The position numbers were made by a program, and so were the translations under genes. Source: Cellvibrio sp. UBA7671 (GTDB taxonomy: Bacteria; Pseudomonadota; Gammaproteobacteria; Pseudomonadales; Cellvibrionaceae). From it: 64,000 nt of DNA. The stretch covers positions 124,001-188,000 of the forward strand of contig DLHJ01000016.1 in assembly GCA_002483145.1 (NCBI GenBank), in the 5' to 3' direction. The notes beneath the pieces are model-generated. The model searched no databases. It saw only the letters and a list, made by a program, of their open reading frames with translations, and was not told the origin of the DNA. Below, in pieces: positions 44,528 through 51,501 of this stretch (its first letter is position 1; every line of letters starts with the position of its first letter).

Positions 44528-45313
44528 TCAATATGCTAAATCAATAGCCCGATAGGCGTTTGCAATACGTGCCGCCCAGCGTTCGATCCCTGTCTCGGTT
44601 GTTAATCCATCCTGACGAATTTCAATCATTGCACAGGGCAGACCTCGTGCTTCTCCATGTGTTGGAATGCTGTAGTCGAATGCATCCTCAATCGGATAGG
44701 GCTCGTTAAGGCCGACTATAATATCGCCTTGTTGGACCAATGCGCGATATAAATCTTTGGCAAAGCGGGCATCACTTTTATGTGAGACACCAATATGCCA
44801 TGGACGCTGCTGATTAAACAGGAAAGGTGTGAAACTGTGAATACTCAAAAAGAGGGTGGGATGCTTGGGGTTGCTGAGCAGGCGCGCATCTAGTAATGCA
44901 TCTATGGCATCGTGATAGGGAATAAATAGATTCTGGATGCGATCTGCGCGCTCATATGCGGATAAATTCTGGTTTCCAGGAATGACTATTCCTGCGCTCT
45001 GCTCGGGAATTAATTCATTGCTCTCGATTGGGCGATTGCAATCAATGACCAATCTTGAGTAACCACTCAATAATAACGGCGCATCAAGTGCTTTTGCGAG
45101 CAGGCGTGCGACTGTAGCGGCGCCCGGATCCCAACCGATATGCTCTGCGAGCTGGTCATCACTCAAACCCAATTTATCCAGGCATACAGGTACTCGATTA
45201 GAGGCGTGATCACATACCAATACCAGATTACTTTTGCCTTGTTGATTGAATAGTTCAACTGCAGCGGGTTCGGTTGGCAATAACAGTGTCGACAGTGCTT
45301 GATTGTCATTCAT
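44528..45313 (-). CDS. N-formylglutamate amidohydrolase family protein
   Basis: A 261-residue member of the N-formylglutamate amidohydrolase family (zinc-dependent, related to HutG2-type enzymes). Seen: LVCDHASNRVP near the N-terminus, HIGWDPGA, SRLVIDCNRP, and later LSIHSFTPFL and IEIRQDGL. In histidine degradation such enzymes release formate from N-formylglutamate, but no hut gene is near. Here it lies between a transglutaminase-like gene and DUF1993, so it may act on another formyl- or amide-bearing substrate. ATG 45313, five bases after the previous stop. Confidence 0.88.
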   Translation of the reverse strand: MNDNQALSTLLLPTEPAAVELFNQQGKSNLVLVCDHASNRVPVCLDKLGLSDDQLAEHIGWDPGAATVARLLAKALDAPLLLSGYSRLVIDCNRPIESNELIPEQSAGIVIPGNQNLSAYERADRIQNLFIPYHDAIDALLDARLLSNPKHPTLFLSIHSFTPFLFNQQRPWHIGVSHKSDARFAKDLYRALVQQGDIIVGLNEPYPIEDAFDYSIPTHGEARGLPCAMIEIRQDGLTTETGIERWAARIANAYRAIDLAY

Positions 45314-45318
45314 AGCAG

Positions 45319-46128
45319 TTAATTTTTTACTTCATCGGTCCACACGGTAAAACGTTTTAACGTGTTGGTGCCGAATACATTGGTGAGAGGGACATCGGTT
45401 GCATCGCGTCCGCGCGCAATAAGAAGATGGCCGATGCGCGGAATATTATTGCGCGGGTCAAAGGTATGCCATTGCCCATCAAGATAGGCTTCAAACCAAG
45501 CCGAAAAATCCATCGGGTTAGGTGAAATGGGTACGCCTATATCGCCTAAATAACCAGTGCAATAACGTGCGGGAATATTCATGCAGCGGCAAAAAGTAAT
45601 GGCAAGGTGTGTGTAGTCGCGGCATACACCCAATCGCTCATTATAAGCTTCGAGTGCGGTTTTGGTTGCGCGCGCGTGTTGATAGCCGAATTTAATATGG
45701 TTGTGCACAAAATCGCAAATGGCTTGTACCCGCGGCCAACCCATCGGGGTATTGCCAAATAAGTTCCACGCGAGATCGGAGAGCCGATCTGTCTCGCAGT
45801 AACGGCTACCCAGTAAATAGACGAGCGTGTCAGACGGTAAATTTTCTACCGCATGTTGATATGCGTTTGGATATACAGGATCGGGTAGTCCCGAATCCCT
45901 CACTCGCGCTTCTGTTGAAATCGTGAAGGTTCCAGGAGGTGCCACAATGCGGCTGCACCAGTTGCCAAAATCATCGCGGTAGGCGGTGATGGGAACAGCA
46001 GGGTTAGTGATGATGTGATCAGGAATAATTATGTCAGCGGCGCGCGTGTAGTGCAGGTTTAATGTCAGCAGCATGGGAGTTGGCTGCGGACAGTCATAAA
46101 TTAATTCGTAGCCGACGCGAATATCCAT
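45319..46128 (-). CDS. Transglutaminase-like cysteine protease family protein
   Basis: A 269-residue cytosolic transglutaminase-like protein. N-terminal beta domain (1-95), core domain (about 100-230), Cys169 in GVCRDYTHLA and Asp224 in FDPRNN. Where many members have a catalytic His (DFHAWFE), this one reads DFSAWFE with Ser209, so either another residue serves or the subfamily works differently. It is the first gene of the operon with the amidohydrolase and DUF1993. Relatives occur in predicted peptide-modification operons, which is suggestive only. Confidence 0.85.
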   Translation of the reverse strand: MDIRVGYELIYDCPQPTPMLLTLNLHYTRAADIIIPDHIITNPAVPITAYRDDFGNWCSRIVAPPGTFTISTEARVRDSGLPDPVYPNAYQHAVENLPSDTLVYLLGSRYCETDRLSDLAWNLFGNTPMGWPRVQAICDFVHNHIKFGYQHARATKTALEAYNERLGVCRDYTHLAITFCRCMNIPARYCTGYLGDIGVPISPNPMDFSAWFEAYLDGQWHTFDPRNNIPRIGHLLIARGRDATDVPLTNVFGTNTLKRFTVWTDEVKN

Positions 46129-46292
46129 TTTAAATCTCCTCGTATAACAATAGGGTTAAGTGTGCCCTTATCAGACACCTTTTTAACCTATGTTTTCAGT
46201 TCGCTGGCGCACCCAGTTTAAAAAAGGCGGCGAGCGAATTGGCGGAGGAGGACATGAGTTGCATTCATCCGAATGCAATTCGTCATTGGTGA

Positions 46293-47036
46293 TTAGTCCG
46301 GAATGTCCTGCCAATCAGTAATTCCATCGTAGTGCGCTTCTGCATTGGGCAATGCTGTGTAATAGTAAAGTGCGATTGATTTGCGGGTAATGTGTTCGGG
46401 GGTATTTAATGGCTTTGGATGGCCGTGGAACGATTTTTTATCGGTATTAAAAACCACCAGTCGATTAAATAGCGGTGAGATAGCAACTTCGCACTGGGTG
46501 AGCTGATCATTCCACAGCTCTAATTCGCCGTTGTATTCCTCTTTCCAATTTTTGTTTAAATAAAATAAAACATTGATGCGGCGATACAGGTTAAGCGCTT
46601 TTAAATCGTTAAAGTCGGTGTGTACTGCTAGCTTTCCGCCACTGAGTATTTGGTGCAGTCCACCACCGTGAAAATAGGGGTCAGGTAATAGTTTTTCGAT
46701 GCCGGTCAGCTTTTCTAAAAAATTTAAAAAAGGATATGAATTGAATGTAGATAACATGTTTAACAAGTAAGGTGAAACATCAATCAACCTTGATGCATGG
46801 CCTATGCCTTGTTTTTTTGGCTGATGAACAAGATCCCGTTGTTTCCAGTCCAGCCAAATAGGGGAATTTGTATCAGGAAATTCTTGTAAAACATAGTTGG
46901 CATGTTTTTTTGGTAAGAAATCGTTAAGAACTATATGCGGGAAGGGCTTTGCATGTACATAAGTGCTGTGGTTTTTTTCTCCCAGGGCTTCCAATTCTTT
47001 GATATTGAAAGCAAAGGGGGCTTTGTTGAATAGCAT
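46293..47036 (-). CDS. 2-oxoglutarate/Fe(II)-dependent oxygenase family protein
   Basis: A 247-residue dioxygenase-like protein of the 2OG-Fe(II)_Oxy_3 type. Iron-binding residues are readable: H139 and D141 in LAVHTDFND, H204 in KSFHGHP, and Arg218 in HITRKSIALYYYT for the 2-oxoglutarate carboxylate. It resembles proline/asparagine hydroxylase-like proteins that act on sugars, peptides or antibiotics. It appears to be a single gene; the neighbours are read separately. The 258 bases upstream (47037-47294) show no gene. Confidence 0.82.
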   Translation of the reverse strand: MLFNKAPFAFNIKELEALGEKNHSTYVHAKPFPHIVLNDFLPKKHANYVLQEFPDTNSPIWLDWKQRDLVHQPKKQGIGHASRLIDVSPYLLNMLSTFNSYPFLNFLEKLTGIEKLLPDPYFHGGGLHQILSGGKLAVHTDFNDLKALNLYRRINVLFYLNKNWKEEYNGELELWNDQLTQCEVAISPLFNRLVVFNTDKKSFHGHPKPLNTPEHITRKSIALYYYTALPNAEAHYDGITDWQDIPD

Positions 47037-47294
47037 GTCGTTATCTCTGTATTAAGCTGGCTTCTTGGTTCGCATCGTTTTCATGTGCTGGTATATCGAA
47101 AACGTATCTACTATCCTGCTATAAAAGTAGTGATTTGCTTTTGTAGTTTACTATTTTTTCTGAGCAATAACCTTATCCTGTTGTTTTTGCAAATAATGTC
47201 GTTAATGGATTTTGTTTTTCAGTGCTACTCGGGTGGATTGTAAATGTCGTAAATTGCCGTCCAAGTGGCGGGCAATACTGCTGTGTTATTGGTA

Positions 47295-47816
47295 TCAGCG
47301 GTTAAATAGCCTGCGCCAACCGGGTTTGGTTGGGGTGCTTGTGGCGGCTGGGGAATGTTCTGTGCTGTGTTCGGCAAGTTCACCAGATTCTTTGGTCTGT
47401 TGGAAAAAGATCAGCAAGCGGCCAACCATTTCACGATCGTAACTAAAAGGTGAGAATTCGCTCAACCCGTGTTGTGCTAAAAAATCGCGAAGATTTTTTT
47501 CGGCCGGTAAATATTTCATGCTCCAATCTTGAAATAACCGGCGCTTGGTAAAGCCTTTGAGTAAAATTTTGGCATTTTTGTGGCGTGGGTCGGTGCAAAT
47601 ACGTTGATATGTTTGCACCACAGCATCGCGCTCACCTTCCAGGCATTGGAAAAAATAACCATTTCCATAATAGAGCACCCCGCCCACTTGTGCTCGCGCG
47701 TTATTGCGGCGCGACTCGGAAAGAATTCTACCAACCTCCAATTCTATTCCCTGAGCTGCACTGTTGCCGGAAAACGTCGCCTCACTGGCATATACGAGTC
47801 TAACCAAATCTTCCAC
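47295..47816 (-). CDS. BLUF-domain blue-light sensor
   Basis: A 173-residue stand-alone BLUF protein binding FAD. Key residues: Tyr9 in LVRLVYAS, Asn39 in SRRNNARAQVGGVL, Gln57 in YFFQCLEGE and Trp in FQDWSMKY. The C-terminal 45 residues are a short tail without a recognised output domain, so signalling must be by protein contact. It could feed the cyclic-di-GMP enzymes elsewhere in the genome, but that is a guess. Confidence 0.92.
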   Translation of the reverse strand: MEDLVRLVYASEATFSGNSAAQGIELEVGRILSESRRNNARAQVGGVLYYGNGYFFQCLEGERDAVVQTYQRICTDPRHKNAKILLKGFTKRRLFQDWSMKYLPAEKNLRDFLAQHGLSEFSPFSYDREMVGRLLIFFQQTKESGELAEHSTEHSPAATSTPTKPGWRRLFNR

Positions 47817-47938
47817 AGTTTCATTCCTCTGGTGAGCTATTGTTGCGCAGAGTCCGCGCGATTAATTTACGACAATGCCCGCCAGTAAGTCAGCGAGTTG
47901 ATGGTGTCGGTTGCTACACCATCAACTCATTGAGCGCT

Positions 47939-48808
47939 TTATTTCTTGCGGAACAAAAGCGTTATACGGTTGGATTCGCCGATTAGACGATTTTTTGCTT
48001 TTTGTTCTTCAGTTCCGCTCAGGCTTGGTGGTAAGCGCCATACATTGTCATCGGCTTGCGGATCATCCTTCGGATTTTTATTGATATCGCTTTCGCCCAC
48101 AAATTCAAAACCGGCGGCGGTCATGGCGCTAATTACATATGAGCGCTTTAAGTAGCCACGGCTGCCATCAGCCCATGCATCGGGTTTGTCCTCGCTCATC
48201 GCATGTTGAACTATGCCGACAACACCGCCAGGTTTTAATACGCGATGAGTTTCTGCAAGCGCTTGTTTTAAATAATTACCTTTTGCATCAAAGCGCGCGA
48301 GGTTGTGCAGGGCGCGGATAAATAAAACCGCATCCACTTTTCCGGTTAACTCGGCCGGCATATTGGCAAAGGTATAGGCCTCGCCCTTAGCGCCATTTGC
48401 ACCGCCCCAGGTTTTGGCATCGACCGCAAATTGTGCTGGCCAGGCTTTGCGCTGCGCAATAAATTCCGGTGTCGCAAATCCGCCAAATTCCGGCCACATA
48501 TTCAGGCTGTAATCAACGGCAATCAATCGGCCTTCAGCGCCTAAATATGGCAGTAGAATCTTTGAGTACCATCCTTCTCCGGGTAATGCTTCTACCACGG
48601 TATCACCTTGCTTTATGCCAAAAAATTCCAGTGTTTCCACCGGGTGGCGCGCGGCGTAGCGAGCCTGGTGTTCAGCGGGAAGGCTTTGGGTGACGGTGAC
48701 TAATTGTTTTTTATCGGCGTCGCTCAAGGTGGCCGTTTGTTTGTGATCGACCACACTGGAGCAGCTCTGCAGCAGGATTGCAGCAGTTAGAAATGCGATT
48801 CTTTTCAT
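47939..48808 (-). CDS. SAM-dependent methyltransferase with lipoprotein signal
   Basis: A 289-residue class I methyltransferase fold with an N-terminal lipoprotein leader: MKRIAFLTAAILLQSCSS contains the lipobox LQSC (Cys16). The fold is seen in GDTVVEALPGEGWYSKIL (motif I-like), AVDYSLNMWP, DAVLFIRALHNL and a late THRVLKPGGVVGIVQH. ATG 48808 follows AAAGGAAT. A secreted SAM enzyme is unusual, since SAM is cytoplasmic; similar exported methyltransferases are known only as uncharacterised proteins. The substrate is unknown. Confidence 0.8.
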   Translation of the reverse strand: MKRIAFLTAAILLQSCSSVVDHKQTATLSDADKKQLVTVTQSLPAEHQARYAARHPVETLEFFGIKQGDTVVEALPGEGWYSKILLPYLGAEGRLIAVDYSLNMWPEFGGFATPEFIAQRKAWPAQFAVDAKTWGGANGAKGEAYTFANMPAELTGKVDAVLFIRALHNLARFDAKGNYLKQALAETHRVLKPGGVVGIVQHAMSEDKPDAWADGSRGYLKRSYVISAMTAAGFEFVGESDINKNPKDDPQADDNVWRLPPSLSGTEEQKAKNRLIGESNRITLLFRKK

Positions 48809-48911
48809 GTCAGGATTCCTTTGTTGAAGGTGATAAAGCCGGGCAGAGTGTGCCAGTCAATGGTGTCAGCCAACAGCGCGAAAGGATTATTTTTTGTTAA
48901 GGTGCGGCGCC

Positions 48912-48948
48912 AAAAAAACAAAACCCCACTTGTTAGGGTGGGGTTTTG
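48912..48948 (-). terminator. Rho-independent terminator of the PEP-CTERM gene
   Basis: CAAAACCCCAC (48919-48929) pairs with GTGGGGTTTTG (48938-48948); on the minus strand it is followed by seven T (complement of 48912-48918). It lies 40 bases after the stop of the PEP-CTERM gene. Confidence 0.93.
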
Positions 48949-48987
48949 CGGAGCTGGCGAGAGGTTAAAGCCAGTTAGTTGCAGCTA

Positions 48988-49719
48988 TTAAGCTTTTTTG
49001 TTGCGACGTGCCAAACCAAGGCCGAGCAAGCCAAGGCCGAACAGCACAATGCTAGATGACTCTGGAACAGCGGTTACGCCGTCATTAGCGTATTTCAGCA
49101 TGTTAACGCGGATGTCAAAACCATTGCCTGAGTGGAAGTTGGTGGTGGTCATACCGCCCAGCATTACATGACCCAGGCCGTAGCTTTTCTCCAACAGGAT
49201 GTTGCCTGCTGTTGAGTAGGCCAGGGTGTTGAAGCCAGCGCCTGCTACTACGTCGTGTGAGCAGCCTGAACCGGTAAACACAGTGCCAGCAGCAGCGAAG
49301 TCGTTGGTAGTCAGGGTGCACTCAGTTGAGTAATTGCCAGTTTCGGTCAGAGTTGCACCAAAGCCCAAATCAAAATTGTCGGTACCGCTCCATCTAGCGG
49401 CGTTAACAAACACACTACCGCCAGAAGCAACGAAGGTTTCTACGGTGCTGCGGTTGCTGTTGTACCAGGTTTCAAAATCGAAAGTATTGCCGTCGCCACC
49501 ATCAATGTAAACAAAGTCAGAGGTGTCACTGAATACGCCAGCATCACCAAATACTGCTCTGTCCCAATTGCCTGCACCAAAAGCGGCATCGAAGTTGTCG
49601 ATGTTAGCGTTAGTGCCCCAAGGCTCAGAACCACTGGTCAAGTAGATCGGACCTGCAACAGCAGCTTGCGCAGCACCGAAAATTAAACAAGCGAGTGAAA
49701 TAGTTTTTAAAGTTTTCAT
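48988..49719 (-). CDS. PEP-CTERM sorting domain protein
   Basis: A 243-residue exported protein: signal peptide (1-22, ending AAVA), a Gly/Thr/Asn-rich mature region, and a C-terminal VPESSS motif followed by a hydrophobic helix and the basic end ARRNKKA. This is the tripartite PEP-CTERM sorting signal processed by exosortase/EpsH systems, so surface or extracellular-matrix association is expected. The middle domain has no motif I recognise. No exosortase gene lies in the window. It is a single gene with its own terminator. Confidence 0.87.
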   Translation of the reverse strand: MKTLKTISLACLIFGAAQAAVAGPIYLTSGSEPWGTNANIDNFDAAFGAGNWDRAVFGDAGVFSDTSDFVYIDGGDGNTFDFETWYNSNRSTVETFVASGGSVFVNAARWSGTDNFDLGFGATLTETGNYSTECTLTTNDFAAAGTVFTGSGCSHDVVAGAGFNTLAYSTAGNILLEKSYGLGHVMLGGMTTTNFHSGNGFDIRVNMLKYANDGVTAVPESSSIVLFGLGLLGLGLARRNKKA

Positions 49720-49894
49720 GGTTATCCCTATGTGGAATTGATGTTGTACAGCGGCCGCCTTAAAGCAAGAACTGTGCTTGATTCATTATGCTGTTGTTTA
49801 CTATGGATTTATTGCCGTTTTGGCGCCGTAATCCTGTTGCGTCATGTAAATTATTCCGACAGTCTGTAAAGGTAAAAGGTGATAATCACCGCAG

Positions 49895-49919
49895 CGAAAA
49901 AAACCCGCCGAAGCGGGTT
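49895..49919 (-). terminator. Rho-independent terminator of the GH30 gene
   Basis: AACCCGC (49902-49908) pairs with GCGGGTT (49913-49919) around CGAA; on the minus strand the stem is followed by seven T. It lies 53 bases after the GH30 stop. Confidence 0.88.
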
Positions 49920-49972
49920 ATTTTGGTTTTGACCGAATGCCATCCCTGATCTTTTTGCTGATGTTTACTTAA

Positions 49973-51415
49973 TCAGTACACTAATGTCTGCATCGCATGC
50001 GCGGGGATTTTGACGGTTGCCTCTTCATTGCCCACATAGTAGCGATAGCTGATCGCGTCGTCAGTATTGTTCATAACGACGGTCACCAGTTTGTTATCCG
50101 CATTCATAAATGAAGTGGTTTGTAAAACGCTGCGGCTTGATACGGCGCTTACGCGTTTGGCATCGGGACGGATAAATTTGGAGAAATGCCCGAGGTAGTA
50201 ATAGGTTGGGGTGTAAATTAACTCGCCGTTATTTTCGTGGATAGGCGCGAAGCAGAAGTTGCCGACATGGTTGGGGCCACCGGTATTGTCGAGCAAAATA
50301 TTCCAATCGGTCCATGCGACAGCTCCAGAGTTAAAATCGTTAATTAATGAATCGCCATAACGCTCGGCGTTGGGCCAGTAGTGATAGCGCTCGGCGTTGA
50401 ATTTTTCTACGGTGGCTTCAGTGAGCATCAGGTTTATATTGGGGTAAGCTTTTGAAACTTCTGCAACGTTGCCGTACAGCGGTTTTGCGCCAGTCCAGGT
50501 TTCATACCAGTGGAAGCCAATGCCCCACACATATTTGGCTGCTTCAGGGTCGCTCATGATGGTGTTGGCGCGATGCACAATTAAATCGCGATTGTGATCC
50601 CATACGATAATTTTTTTATCGCCGTAGCCTGCTTTTTCCATCACCGGGCCGAGATGATTTTTCAGGAAGTCGCGTTCTTCTTCCGCAGTGAAAATCATTG
50701 ATTCCCAGGTTTGTTTCGCCATAGGTTCATTTTGAACTGTGATCCCCCAAATCGGTATGCCTTCTTTTTCGTAGGCTTTAATAAATTTGGTGTAGTAGGT
50801 GGCCCACGCATTGTTGTATTCGGGTAATAATTTTCCGCCTTGCAACATATGGTTGGTGTCTTTCATAAACGCGGGCGCACTCCAGGGGCTAGCGTAGGTG
50901 GTAATTTTTCCACCGGCCGCTTTAATGGCCGCTTTCAGCATCGGCAGGCGATATTTTTGATCGTGCTTGATACTGAAGGTTTTTAATTCTTTGTCACCTT
51001 CTTCGATATAGGTATAGCTGCCGCTGCTGAAATCGGAGCTGTGGATGGTGGTTCTCAGCAGGCTATAGCCGATACCGTCTTTTTTATCGTAGTAGGCTTT
51101 TAAAAATTCGGCTTTTTTCTTGCTGTTTAATTTCGCAAAAGTTTCTGCGCTCGCATCGGTAATCGCGCCGCCAATACCTAAAAAGGTTTGGTATTGTTTG
51201 GCGGGGTTAACGTAAATCGCAATTTCCGTTTCTTTATTTTGTTGCGCGGGTTTAAAGCTCAGGGTATCGGTGAGGCTCAACTTGTGATGGGTATCTTTGG
51301 CTGTGGTGTAAACACTCAGTGTTTTTGTGCTGGCACTGGTGTCGGCGGCATGGGTTCCGAACGCGGTGCCGGCGATTGCAAGCGCGATGGCTAAGGTTTG
51401 TAAGTGTTTAGTCAT
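49973..51415 (-). CDS. GH30 family glycoside hydrolase
   Basis: A 480-residue secreted enzyme with a signal peptide (1-23, ending THA). GH30 motifs: FLGIGGAITDASAETF (78-93), acid/base Glu230 in WGITVQNEP, nucleophile Glu333 in LMLTEATVE, and VGNFCFAPI near the end of the barrel; a C-terminal beta domain closes the fold. GH30 members act as glucosylceramidases, beta-1,6-glucanases or xylanases; with the GH5 partners an endo-beta-1,6-glucanase is the best guess. It follows the GH5 gene on the same strand across an 86-base gap with a hairpin. Confidence 0.9.
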   Translation of the reverse strand: MTKHLQTLAIALAIAGTAFGTHAADTSASTKTLSVYTTAKDTHHKLSLTDTLSFKPAQQNKETEIAIYVNPAKQYQTFLGIGGAITDASAETFAKLNSKKKAEFLKAYYDKKDGIGYSLLRTTIHSSDFSSGSYTYIEEGDKELKTFSIKHDQKYRLPMLKAAIKAAGGKITTYASPWSAPAFMKDTNHMLQGGKLLPEYNNAWATYYTKFIKAYEKEGIPIWGITVQNEPMAKQTWESMIFTAEEERDFLKNHLGPVMEKAGYGDKKIIVWDHNRDLIVHRANTIMSDPEAAKYVWGIGFHWYETWTGAKPLYGNVAEVSKAYPNINLMLTEATVEKFNAERYHYWPNAERYGDSLINDFNSGAVAWTDWNILLDNTGGPNHVGNFCFAPIHENNGELIYTPTYYYLGHFSKFIRPDAKRVSAVSSRSVLQTTSFMNADNKLVTVVMNNTDDAISYRYYVGNEEATVKIPAHAMQTLVY

Positions 51416-51458
51416 AGTTGGGCTCTCTATTTTTTGGTGTTTCGCTATTGTTGGATAG

Positions 51459-51492
51459 CCTTATCCGGATCGCGTCCACAATCCGGATAAGG
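51459..51492 (-). other. Intercistronic hairpin between GH5 and GH30 genes
   Basis: CCTTATCCGGAT (51459-51470) and ATCCGGATAAGG (51481-51492) form a perfect 12-base inverted repeat around ten bases. There is no T tract, so it is more likely an mRNA stability or processing element, or an operator, than a terminator. Confidence 0.6.
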
Positions 51493-51501
51493 TTTGTCGC
51501 G

